From: Candidatus Endomicrobium neocapritermitis
Lineage (GTDB): Bacteria > Elusimicrobiota > Endomicrobiia > Endomicrobiales > Endomicrobiaceae
NCBI GenBank assembly: GCA_009778325.1
Contig: WRJZ01000050.1
Span: forward strand, 1 to 64,000
Direction of reading: 5' to 3'
DNA length: 64,000 bases
Part shown: positions 37,536 through 45,516 of the stretch, in pieces
Layout of the letters: each line of letters starts with the position of its first letter
Position numbering within the stretch: position 1 is the first letter of the stretch
Translations under genes and position numbers: made by a program
The notes under the pieces: generated by a model
What the model was told of the DNA's origin: nothing
Databases searched by the model: none
The model's input: only the letters and a program-made list of their open reading frames with translations

Positions 37536-40205
37536 ATGTCAAAAATTTGGAGTTTTAACGATTCCGGGGAGTTAGCCGCAGCAGATTCAAGAAAGCTGCC
37601 TCAGCCGCTTATTCACATGCTTGCAAACAGTCCGCAGTATTTTTCAATCAGCGATAATTTTTTAAGAGGCTTCAGCGGCTTTGACTATACAAGGATGTTC
37701 GGCGAATTTGACAGCCCGAATTTTCCTAAAGGGCAGGCAAGATTTTTGTGGGTGAGGCCGGAAGGCAAAAAACCGTGGCTTGTCAACAATTACGATTTAA
37801 CGGTTAATGAAACATCGGAACCTAAATATGAAATGGGTTTGGGCTATGTGCGGTTTAGCGGTAAGTCTAAAAAGCATCAGCTTTCCGTATCTGCTGCCGT
37901 GTTTGTGCCCAATGATGATATGGCTGAAATATGGATGGTAGAAATTAAAAACGATTCAAATAAAGCGCAGACTCTTGATTTTATACCGGCAGTTCCGATT
38001 TTCGGCGGAAACAGGGCATATGTCGAGTATCACAGAGACGTTGTAAGGCTTTATAATAAAAGCAGAATTACGAATCATATAGAAATACTTCCGGGTCTTG
38101 AGTGGATAGAAGGTTCGACCGATTCAAGCAATATCTGTTATTTCATGGGAGCCCAAACGCAGAAAGGCAGAAAAGGAAACAGATTTTATTCCGACAGAGA
38201 AACATTTCTAGGCGCAAACAATATGTGGCTTAAACCTCAGGCGATAATGAATAATGAAGCGCCGAAAGCACAGTGCTGCGGAAAAGAAGCCGTAGGTGCA
38301 ATCGAATTCAAAAATATAACAATTCCCGCAGGAAAATCGGAAAAGTTTGTTATCGTTAACGGAATAACGTTTGGCGGAAGCATTGGCGCTGAAAAAGCGG
38401 TTAAAAAATATTCTTATGCGAACGCTGAAAAAGCATTTAAAAAACTCGGAGATTTTTGGAAAGAAAGAACTTCAAGAGTAGTTATCACCACCGGCAACAA
38501 AGATTTTAATGTTTCATGGAATACCTGGTGGTGCTACCAACTGTCTATGAGATATTGGTTCGGAAATACGGGGCATCCGCAGACGGATTACGGCACTGAC
38601 TTTTCCGGCTGGAGAGATTTTTGGCAGGATATGATGGCGGCAACAGTTATAGACCCTAAAGGTCTCGAAGAAAGAACGATGAAAACGCTTGAAGGAATAC
38701 GCGTTGACGGAACAAACGCCACAAGATTTTTCGCCAGAACAAAAGAGTTCGGAAGCGATGAAATACACGGCTTATGGTGCGATCATCCTTACTGGACAGC
38801 GCAGACTGTAATGATTCTTGTAAACTTTCTCGGCGATTATGATTTCTTATTCAGGCAGGGAGTCGCCTATTTTAAAGACGCTTACAGAAACAGAGGCGAA
38901 ATAAAAGATTTGGACTGGAAAGCGGGAACCATAGGAAATCATAAAACCGTAAACGGAAACGTATACAAGGGAACCGTTATAGAGCATCTTCTGGTGCAAA
39001 TTTTAACGATGTTCTATGATGTCGGCGATAATAATCTTCTTAAACAAAAAAGAGCGGACTGGAATGACGCCGTTGATCAGGTAAAGGGTGAAAATGTAAC
39101 TTTCACGTTTGGAACTGCTTTTGACTGCAACGAAGTTGCCGATATCCTAGAAAAAACCGCGAAACATAAAAATATTACGGAAATAGAAGTGTTTGAAGAG
39201 CTTACAATACTTATGGATAAGTGGAAAACTCCCGCGGACATTCCGGCGAAAGAGCGTCAGAAAAGGCTTAACGCTTATTTAAATAAAGTAAATAATAAGC
39301 TCAGCGGTAAAAAAGTAAAAGTAAAAGTTGCCGATATATTAAATGATTTAAGAAATAAAGCGAGAGTTTCTATCGCAAACGCTAATAAAAAAGCATGGAA
39401 CGGCAGCTATTACAGCAGCTATATATTTGACAACGGCAAACCGGTTGATACAATATTTAAAAATAACGCACTTTCAAAAAAGAACCCTACTTCGGACGAT
39501 TTTGAAATGATGCTTATGCCTCAGACATGGTCTTTGGTTTCCGGAGGAGCCGACAAAGCAAAAACGGTCGACAAAGTAATAGATTCGGTTTTCAAATATC
39601 TTTATGATAAGAAAGTAAAAGCTTTGAAGCTTAACTATCCGCCTTATCTTAAATTTGATAAAACCATCGGCAGAATCACAGGCTTTGCGGCCGGAACAAA
39701 AGAAAATAACGCTTTGTTCTGCCATGCGAATCTGTTTTTCGTATGGGCTATGCTTAAGAGAGACAGAGCCGATGACGCGTATAAAATTTTCTCCGGCGTC
39801 AATCCGCTAAATCACGAACATGAAACGTTTAGAAGCGGCCCGTGGATACCGGAATATTATGTTTCTTCGGACAATCCTAACATAGCCGGAAGGGGAGAAT
39901 ATCCGATTCTTACCGGCTCGGCCGCGTGGACAAGATATTTATTCCAGAATTTTTTCTTCGGAGTAAAAGGCGAACTTGACGGATTAAGAGTTGACCCTAG
40001 GCTTCCAGCTCACAAAGATTTTGCCGAATCTTCGCTAAGTATTAATTTCAGGGGAGCGCATTACAATATAAAGTTTTTTAACAAAGCCCTTAAGAAAAAC
40101 ACTAAAGCAAAAAAGATTATTGTTGACGGAAAAGAGATAAAAGGTACGCTTATACAGGCTTTCGGAAAGGGCGTACATAATGTGGAAGTGTATTTAGATA
40201 AGTAA
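37536..40205 (+). CDS. GH94-family glycoside phosphorylase
   Basis: This 889-residue cytosolic enzyme resembles cellobiose/chitobiose phosphorylases, which cleave beta-linked disaccharides with phosphate to save ATP. The N-terminal beta-sandwich (FSISDNFLRGFSGFDYTRMFG, PWLVNNYDLTV) is followed by an (alpha/alpha)6 barrel. GWRDFWQDMMAATVIDP carries the catalytic-acid Asp in the RDxxQD context of GH94. An insertion of about 150 residues (roughly 510-660) interrupts the barrel region. There is no signal peptide. ATG 37536 follows CAGGAG. The sugar specificity cannot be read from sequence, and no disaccharide transporter is adjacent. Confidence 0.82.
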   Translation: MSKIWSFNDSGELAAADSRKLPQPLIHMLANSPQYFSISDNFLRGFSGFDYTRMFGEFDSPNFPKGQARFLWVRPEGKKPWLVNNYDLTVNETSEPKYEMGLGYVRFSGKSKKHQLSVSAAVFVPNDDMAEIWMVEIKNDSNKAQTLDFIPAVPIFGGNRAYVEYHRDVVRLYNKSRITNHIEILPGLEWIEGSTDSSNICYFMGAQTQKGRKGNRFYSDRETFLGANNMWLKPQAIMNNEAPKAQCCGKEAVGAIEFKNITIPAGKSEKFVIVNGITFGGSIGAEKAVKKYSYANAEKAFKKLGDFWKERTSRVVITTGNKDFNVSWNTWWCYQLSMRYWFGNTGHPQTDYGTDFSGWRDFWQDMMAATVIDPKGLEERTMKTLEGIRVDGTNATRFFARTKEFGSDEIHGLWCDHPYWTAQTVMILVNFLGDYDFLFRQGVAYFKDAYRNRGEIKDLDWKAGTIGNHKTVNGNVYKGTVIEHLLVQILTMFYDVGDNNLLKQKRADWNDAVDQVKGENVTFTFGTAFDCNEVADILEKTAKHKNITEIEVFEELTILMDKWKTPADIPAKERQKRLNAYLNKVNNKLSGKKVKVKVADILNDLRNKARVSIANANKKAWNGSYYSSYIFDNGKPVDTIFKNNALSKKNPTSDDFEMMLMPQTWSLVSGGADKAKTVDKVIDSVFKYLYDKKVKALKLNYPPYLKFDKTIGRITGFAAGTKENNALFCHANLFFVWAMLKRDRADDAYKIFSGVNPLNHEHETFRSGPWIPEYYVSSDNPNIAGRGEYPILTGSAAWTRYLFQNFFFGVKGELDGLRVDPRLPAHKDFAESSLSINFRGAHYNIKFFNKALKKNTKAKKIIVDGKEIKGTLIQAFGKGVHNVEVYLDK

Positions 40206-40339
40206 AAGACAGTTAATAGTTAGTAGTGAGTAGTTAATAGTTGTTGAATTTCGGCGAAGCCGAAATCGATTAATAGGTTTTCGCTGCGCGAAAACACCAA
40301 TAACTACTCACTACTAACTACTAACTATTAACTGCCGTT
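40206..40339. repeat. Nested palindrome with two-hairpin core
   Basis: Arms of TAGTTAGTAG units pair across 40209-40234 and about 40301-40336; the right arm has one extra unit. The core is ATTTCGGCGAAGCCGAAAT and GTTTTCGCTGCGCGAAAAC (40277-40295), in the same orientation as at 19181. It ends TGCCGTT and AAAGGGG follows. Confidence 0.9.
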
Positions 40340-40351
40340 AAAGGGGTATTA

Positions 40352-40879
40352 GTGAAAAAGATTCTTTTTATTTTGTTAGTCTTAATTTTCGCGTCATGCA
40401 ATGTTTTCGCGTCAAAGTTTGTGAATATTACGAGAATCACAAATTCCGTACAGATAAAGACGCCTGACGGAGAAATTAATACGTATAAAAATATAAGCGA
40501 CATACCGGCGTTTATTTACGGCTCGCAGATATTTGCTTCCGGCGGAACAGCGGAAATAAAAATATTCAATACGGCTTACATCACGCTTGAGAAAAATCAG
40601 GGAGTTTTCATTACTAAAGATCCCGCAACAAGAGAAATTGTGGCTGTAAAAGCAGATCCGAAAAGCAAGGTTACGCAAAATACGAAGATTCAAGTCTGGC
40701 TTGCCGATTCCGTGCCGGCTTCTTTTGGCAGCGATACGAAAGTTTCTTTTTTTGAAAGATTTCCCAGTATAAATTTTAAAGTGCTGAAAGGAAAAGCCGA
40801 GGTAAGCGGTTTAGGCGGAAAGGTTTATACTTTAAGTATCGGCGAATATTATGAAGCGAAACAAAATATAATACGCTAA
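40352..40879 (+). CDS. Exported FecR-like domain protein
   Basis: This 175-residue protein has a signal peptide (1-20) and a beta-rich body resembling FecR-type domains: ASGGTAEIKIFNTAYITLEKNQGVFI and INFKVLKGKAEVSGLGGKVYTLS. Such domains sit in the periplasm and sometimes sense or shape surface assembly. The start codon is GTG after AAAGGGG from the repeat. Its function is unknown. Confidence 0.65.
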   Translation: MKKILFILLVLIFASCNVFASKFVNITRITNSVQIKTPDGEINTYKNISDIPAFIYGSQIFASGGTAEIKIFNTAYITLEKNQGVFITKDPATREIVAVKADPKSKVTQNTKIQVWLADSVPASFGSDTKVSFFERFPSINFKVLKGKAEVSGLGGKVYTLSIGEYYEAKQNIIR

Positions 40880-40887
40880 AAAAGCGC

Positions 40888-41012
40888 AGAGTTCGAAGTT
40901 TGGAGGGCGGAGTTAATGTGTTTTCACAAAGCGAAAACTTATAAATAGGTTTCGAAAAATCCGAAACGCAATAATTTCACACTTCACACTCCTCGCTCCA
41001 AACTTTAAACAT
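40888..41012. repeat. Degenerate nested palindrome
   Basis: AGTTCGAAGTTTGGAG pairs imperfectly with CTCCAAACTTTAAAC. Both core hairpins are present but damaged: GTTTTCACAAAGCGAAAAC and GTTTCGAAAAATCCGAAAC. It looks like an old copy. Confidence 0.7.
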
Positions 41013-41033
41013 CAATCTTTCAAAGGGTTTTTT

Positions 41034-42026
41034 ATGAAATTAAAAAAAATTACCGCAGTTTTTATCATGTTGCTTTTATTATCGTCCCAAAATGTTTTTG
41101 CCAGAAGAGCTCCCACTCAGCCTAACAGCTATGACGGCGCTGCTCCGACGGCAAGAACTATGGCCATGGGCGAAGCCGGAACCGGCCTTTTAGGTCTTAT
41201 TGACGCGTATTATTACAATTCTGCGATGTACGGATTTTCAAGCGGCGCTACAATGGCTGCGGTAAGCGGCGTTGTTTTACGCCAAAGCGACGCTTCGCCG
41301 AGTCTGGTTGCGATAGCGGACCCTTCGGGGCAGGGGTTGACTTCTTTTATAATGATAAAAGATACGGGCGGTTTGATATGGCAGGCTTTGTCGGATAACT
41401 CCATTAAACAAAGTAACGGCAGCGACTGGATAAATACGCAAACAAATATTAACTCCATTATCATAGCCGCCGGACAGAAAAATGAAAAAGGATATTCCGT
41501 AGGATTAAATTTGGCCTATCTTTACGGCAAAATAGGAGAATCCTCTCTTATCGGAGGAGAGCCGTACGCAAATGTAGCTTCAGGCAACGGCGTTGCTTTA
41601 GGGTTATCTTTCGCAATTCCCGCCGGAAGGAATGTATTTTTCGGGCTTGATCTTAAAAATATAGCGGGATTTATGTTTTGGGATGATTATAATACGGAAC
41701 AGCTTCCTTTTACCGTAAGGGCGGGAACGGGCTATCATTTCAAAGGTTTCCTGTTCGCGACAGACTGGGAAAGAAGATTTTACAGATTCGGCGATTTGCA
41801 GGATAACTATTTGAGATTCGGCATGGAACAATATATAAACGCCGTCGCCTGCGTGCGTTTAGGCCTTATCAGCAATGAGAATTTTAATAATGATACTTTT
41901 CAATACACTTACGGATTCGGTTTTAAAATAAGAGGCTATGAGCTTGCCGCAGCGGCGCATCAGTATAAAATAGACGGTAAAGATTTTAATAAATATATGA
42001 TTTCGCTGAGCGCGCTGGTGCAATAG
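41034..42026 (+). CDS. Outer-membrane beta-barrel protein, PorV-like
   Basis: This 330-residue protein has a signal peptide (1-23, ending VFARRA). It opens with ARTMAMGEAGTGLLGLIDAYYYNSAMYGF, the small-residue and Asn pattern typical of PorV/FadL-like outer-membrane proteins, and goes on with amphipathic strands to the C-terminus. It is shorter than the PorV-like protein at 33128 and lacks its C-terminal domain. Its role is unknown. The start follows AAAGGG. Confidence 0.65.
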   Translation: MKLKKITAVFIMLLLLSSQNVFARRAPTQPNSYDGAAPTARTMAMGEAGTGLLGLIDAYYYNSAMYGFSSGATMAAVSGVVLRQSDASPSLVAIADPSGQGLTSFIMIKDTGGLIWQALSDNSIKQSNGSDWINTQTNINSIIIAAGQKNEKGYSVGLNLAYLYGKIGESSLIGGEPYANVASGNGVALGLSFAIPAGRNVFFGLDLKNIAGFMFWDDYNTEQLPFTVRAGTGYHFKGFLFATDWERRFYRFGDLQDNYLRFGMEQYINAVACVRLGLISNENFNNDTFQYTYGFGFKIRGYELAAAAHQYKIDGKDFNKYMISLSALVQ

Positions 42027-42027
42027 C

Positions 42028-42211
42028 AGAAGTTCAGAAGCTCGGAAGCTTAGAAGTTTGGCAACAGAAATGGCATCTTTTCCCTCGCCCCTTGCGGGGC
42101 GAGTGTGCGACGAATAAGGAGCACGTGCCACGAGCGGGCGCGAGATGTGAGCGCCCCGGAAGTAGCTTGACTACTTGGGACTTGCGAAGCAAGAGGGTGA
42201 GGGGTTGCCGT
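42028..42211. repeat. Composite palindromic region before relA/spoT
   Basis: It starts with AGAAGTTCAGAAGCTCGGAAG-type arm sequence without a matching right arm. It then has CCTCGCCCCTTGCGGGGCGAG and several small hairpins (AAGTAGCTTGACTACTT, CTTGCGAAGCAAG) up to GAGGGTGAGGGGTTGCCGTT. It looks like nested insertions of two element types. Confidence 0.65.
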
Positions 42212-42216
42212 TTAAG

Positions 42217-43731
42217 ATGACGGTTAATAACAAAATGGAAGATTTAATTGAATCATTGCGAAAAGATTTAAAACAGTCATTGGCTTATCTTAGCCGAGAA
42301 GATTACTCTTTGATTGAAAAAGCTTATGAGTATGCTTCCTACGCTCATTCTTACCAGATAAGAGCGTCTGGCGAACCTTACCTTGTACATTGCGTTTCCG
42401 TTGCAAAAAACCTTGCGGAATTGAAAATTGATACGGCTACGGTAGCCGCGGCGCTTTTGCATGATATTTTGGAAGATACCCTTGTTACCGAACAGGAACT
42501 TATAAAAGAGTTCGGCGAGGAAGTCGTATCGCTTGTCAAAGGCGTAACAAAGCTCAATAAATACCAGTTCCAGGATAATATTACAGAACAGGCCGAAAAC
42601 TGGCGTAAAATGCTTTTGGCCGTCGTTAAAGACATCCGCGTTATTATTATAAAACTTGCCGACAGGCTGCACAATATGCGCACTATAAAATTTTTGCCTC
42701 CCGATAAACAAAAAAGCATATCGCAGGAATCGCTGACGCTTTACGCTCCTTTTGCCCACCGCCTCGGCATTTACAAATGGAAAAGCGAACTTGAAGACTG
42801 GGCTTTTGAAGTTATGCATCCGTCGGAGTATAATACGATTAAAACGCAGTGGCAGAAGCGCGCTGAAAGCAATACTCAGAATCTTCAGGACGTTGAAGAG
42901 CAGCTTAGAGAAAAGCTCGCCGCCGCTGATATTATGAATTTCAGAATTGCCGCAAGACCTAAAAATCTTTACGGGATATATAAAAAGATGGAAAGGCAGA
43001 ATAAACCTTTCTCCGCGATTGAAGATTTATTCGGGCTTCGCATTATTACCGATACCGTGGAGAACTGTTATTCCATTTTGAGCATAATAAATTCAAGCTT
43101 TAAACTTGTCGAAGGTTCTTTTACAGATTATATTAACGTGCCGAAATCAAATATGTACCAGTCTTTGCACATGACGATAGTTTCCGATAAAGGCGTTATA
43201 GTTGAAACGCAGGTAAGAACCGAAGATATGCATCAGCGCGCCGAATACGGCGTGGCAGCGCACTGGCGGTACAAGAAAAGAGTGGAAGGCGGCGCAAAAA
43301 ACGAAAAAGAAGATAATAAAAATACTTTGGCTGAAGACCGTCTTGACTGGCTTAAAAAGTTTCTTGAGTGGCAGAGGGAAATGACCGATTCCGGCGAGTT
43401 TCTGACTTCTTTAAAAACAGAATGCGATTTTGAACAGATATTCGTTTTTACGCCGAAAAAGAAAGTTATAAAACTTCCTTACGGAGCAACGGCTCTTGAT
43501 TTTGCTTACGCGGTGCATTCGGATATAGGCGATACGTGTATGGGAGCAAAAGTTAACGATAAGATGGTGCCGATAGACACAAAACTCAAAACAGGCGATA
43601 TATGCGAGATTTTGGTAAGAAAAAATATTAAACCGAGCAAAAACTGGCTTGAATTCGCGATAACCGCCAGCGCCCGTTCAAGAATACGAAGATATCTGAG
43701 AGAACACGAAAAAAAGGCAGAGAATAGATAA
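42217..43731 (+). CDS. Short RelA/SpoT-family (p)ppGpp synthetase/hydrolase
   Basis: This alarmone enzyme has an HD hydrolase domain (HDILEDT and ADRLHNMRT present), a synthetase domain (RPKNLYGIYKKM, DLFGLRIITD, YQSLHM, VRTEDMHQRAEYGVAAHWRYK) and a TGS domain (FVFTPKKKVIKLPYGATALDFAY). It stops about 60 residues after TGS at 504 residues, so the helical, zinc-finger and ACT regulatory domains of the usual 700-plus-residue forms are missing. The stop lies in repeat-like sequence (GGCAGAGAATAGATAATAAA). ATG 42217 is preferred over 42175, which lies in the palindrome. Both catalytic domains look intact. Confidence 0.9.
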   Translation: MTVNNKMEDLIESLRKDLKQSLAYLSREDYSLIEKAYEYASYAHSYQIRASGEPYLVHCVSVAKNLAELKIDTATVAAALLHDILEDTLVTEQELIKEFGEEVVSLVKGVTKLNKYQFQDNITEQAENWRKMLLAVVKDIRVIIIKLADRLHNMRTIKFLPPDKQKSISQESLTLYAPFAHRLGIYKWKSELEDWAFEVMHPSEYNTIKTQWQKRAESNTQNLQDVEEQLREKLAAADIMNFRIAARPKNLYGIYKKMERQNKPFSAIEDLFGLRIITDTVENCYSILSIINSSFKLVEGSFTDYINVPKSNMYQSLHMTIVSDKGVIVETQVRTEDMHQRAEYGVAAHWRYKKRVEGGAKNEKEDNKNTLAEDRLDWLKKFLEWQREMTDSGEFLTSLKTECDFEQIFVFTPKKKVIKLPYGATALDFAYAVHSDIGDTCMGAKVNDKMVPIDTKLKTGDICEILVRKNIKPSKNWLEFAITASARSRIRRYLREHEKKAENR

Positions 43732-43739
43732 TAAACGGC

Positions 43740-43837
43740 AAAGTTCAGAGTTCAAATTAGGTGTTTTCGTAAAACGAAAACCTATTAGTAAGTTTCGCCA
43801 AAGGCGAAACACATTATTTGAACTCTGAACTTTTTTT
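43740..43837. repeat. Nested palindrome acting as terminator
   Basis: AAAGTTCAGAGTTCAAAT (43740-43757) pairs perfectly with 43816-43833, followed by TTTT. The core is GTTTTCGTAAAACGAAAAC (43763-43781) and GTTTCGCCAAAGGCGAAAC (43792-43810). It sits between convergent genes and has a T-run, so it may end relA/spoT transcription. Confidence 0.88.
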
Positions 43838-43843
43838 GAAGTC

Positions 43844-44830
43844 TTACCTTATTATAATATATGAGTTTTTATCTATAACTTTTATGTTTTTTGCCTGTTT
43901 TTTGATTGCTTCTATTTCTTGCGGCGTATTAAGAATATCCAGATTTCCCGTCAATATATTTATGTTAAATTTCAGCGGCTGCGCAATATTAAGCAGATTT
44001 GATTCTGTACGCACTATGTGTCCGCCGTTTTTTACGTTAAACTGAAGCTGGGGATAAAAAGGGAGCATTTTGAACATGTTTTCATCTATGCCGAAAGTTT
44101 TGCGTATTTTATTTTCATTGTTTAAAAAAATCTTTGCCGCGTCGGCCATTTTTATATAATTTTTGCGCATATCCGTAAAATACTCTTCAAACATCCGTAT
44201 TGATTTATAAAAATCCCGGATAGGAATTATTTCATCCGCTTCGGCTTCGCTCATATTTAAAAAGTATTCCAGAGTTTTTTCAGACCTTTTATAAGCTTTC
44301 AATTCGCTTAAAACAAAAGAATCCGCGTCGCGTATTTCGGTAGCCGATGCAAAATCTTCATAATGCATAAGTTCATGGCTCAATATTGACGCAAATGCTA
44401 CAAAATCTATGGCGTCCTGCATATGCTTAGGCATTTTATTTTGTTCTGCGCTGTTAGCCATAAGCATGTTGGCATTCAAAAGTATTATGTTTTTATTATC
44501 GGAATACATTCCGCCGTTGTAAGCAAGAATGCCGTTATTATCCGAGTAAATCATGAATATGGGAGGAAGTTTTTTTGTCTGTTTTATAAGATTTTTATAC
44601 TGCAAAAACGCAAGTATATTATTAATGATGTCAATATTTTCCTGTTCTCTTGCAAGCTTAATTGATTTTTCCATATCTTTATCGGAAAAATTCGGAAATA
44701 TTTCTTTAAGCTCCCTGAATTGCTTTTCGGAAGGCGGCGCATAAAGCGTCCGTTTTTGCAGCCCGGCAAAAGCCGCGCCGCAGCAAATTATTGATAAAAC
44801 AAGTAATACGGCAGCTATTTTTTTAACCAT
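43844..44830 (-). CDS. Exported protein with HExxH metallopeptidase-like motif
   Basis: This 328-residue protein has a signal peptide (1-22) and HELMHYEDF at residues 152-156, the zinc-binding and catalytic motif of gluzincin-type peptidases, with acidic residues downstream (e.g. E176 or the SEAEADE run) as possible third ligand. It has no further family match that I recognise. The minus-strand TATAAT (44842-44837) ends six bases before the ATG and no Shine-Dalgarno is present, which suggests a leaderless message. Peptidase activity is inferred from one motif only. Confidence 0.6.
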   Translation of the reverse strand: MVKKIAAVLLVLSIICCGAAFAGLQKRTLYAPPSEKQFRELKEIFPNFSDKDMEKSIKLAREQENIDIINNILAFLQYKNLIKQTKKLPPIFMIYSDNNGILAYNGGMYSDNKNIILLNANMLMANSAEQNKMPKHMQDAIDFVAFASILSHELMHYEDFASATEIRDADSFVLSELKAYKRSEKTLEYFLNMSEAEADEIIPIRDFYKSIRMFEEYFTDMRKNYIKMADAAKIFLNNENKIRKTFGIDENMFKMLPFYPQLQFNVKNGGHIVRTESNLLNIAQPLKFNINILTGNLDILNTPQEIEAIKKQAKNIKVIDKNSYIIIR

Positions 44831-44836
44831 TTAATA

Positions 44837-44865
44837 ATTATAATTAAAAATCAGCAAAACAGCAA
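44837..44865 (-). promoter_or_regulatory. Promoter with TATAAT six bases before ATG (minus strand)
   Basis: On the minus strand TTGCTG (44865-44860), 17 bases, TATAAT (44842-44837), six bases, then the ATG at 44830. This implies a transcript that starts at or near the start codon. Confidence 0.5.
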
Positions 44866-45031
44866 TTACGAATTGGGTCTTGAAAAACCCTCTCTTTGTG
44901 TCATCAACCCTGAACTTGTTTCAGGGTCTAGTCTTTGGTCTTTAACGACAAGATGCTGAAACAAGTTCAGCATGACACACTGTGGGTGATACCGTATTAA
45001 TTAGGTTTTTCAAGAGACCCAATTCGTAATT
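44864..45031. repeat. Four-level nested palindrome with interchangeable hairpins
   Basis: The outer arms AATTACGAATTGGGTCTTGA and onward (44864-44889) pair with 45004-45031. Next TGTGTCAT (44897-44904) pairs with ATGACACA (44972-44979). Inside are hairpins CCCTGAACTTGTTTCAGGG and GCTGAAACAAGTTCAGC. These two are complementary to each other as well as to themselves. Confidence 0.9.
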
Positions 45032-45111
45032 CACGGCTTATATTGTATTGATAACTATTAAAATATTTTATAAAATAAACGAGTAGTTTAAAAACTTATT
45101 GATACTTTTTT

Positions 45112-45289
45112 GGTGTTGGGGTATTAACCTTGACCTTATTTGTAGAAATACAAATATAGCATCACCCAAAAAAAGTGTCGCTTTATTTAGAGCTCTATGC
45201 CCTTTTGGGCATAGACGCTCGTGGCGGCCTTTTAATTTGGTTGGTGATGCTACTAAATTAGAGGTCGCCTTTTTTTGTCTATCAACACC
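45112..45289. repeat. MITE-like nested inverted repeat
   Basis: GGTGTTG (45112-45118) and CAACACC (45283-45289) form the ends. Next TAGCATCACC (45157-45166) pairs with GGTGATGCTA (45243-45252). At the centre is CTATGCCCTTTTGGGCATAG (45195-45214), and a small hairpin TTTGTAGAAATACAAA lies near 45139. No protein-coding gene is supported in 45032-45346. Confidence 0.6.
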
Positions 45290-45346
45290 TGAAAATACAA
45301 ATTTCAAAACGAGGGGGAGGGGGAAATGTAATAAAAACACATCTAG

Positions 45347-45442
45347 ATGGTTGAAGCCCTGCCTAAAATTGTTACCGAAGGCAAAAAAGAAGTTCAACGC
45401 ATTTTAGAACGCCTTGAATTATGTGAGCCCTTCTCACAGTAA
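45347..45442 (+). pseudogene. Possible gene remnant or 31-codon ORF
   Basis: The frame reads MVEALPKIVTEGKKEVQRIL and 11 more residues (ending EPFSQ) before TAA. The composition looks protein-like but an in-frame TAG stands right before the ATG and there is no Shine-Dalgarno, so it may be the tail of a lost gene. The end contains a hairpin TGTGAG-CCCTT-CTCACA. I do not recognise the parent gene. 45443-45516 has only the leader of the next gene, with AAGGAG. Confidence 0.3.
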
Positions 45443-45516
45443 TAAAAAAGGCAATAGGTATTGATGGTAAGCTAAACAACTATTTATTAAATTCTTATAT
45501 AAAATAAGGAGCTTTT

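Noticed and set aside
42277-42819. 180-residue minus-strand frame inside relA/spoT
   Set aside because: It is an antisense shadow of conserved HD-domain sequence, with no signals of its own.
45112-45289. Integron attC site
   Set aside because: The size and symmetry fit, but the ends do not match the RYYYAAC and GTTRRRY core sites on either strand, and no integrase is near.
45099-45407. Open frames on both strands of about 100 codons
   Set aside because: They run through nested inverted repeats, which give long overlapping frames on both strands, with no start signals or family features.
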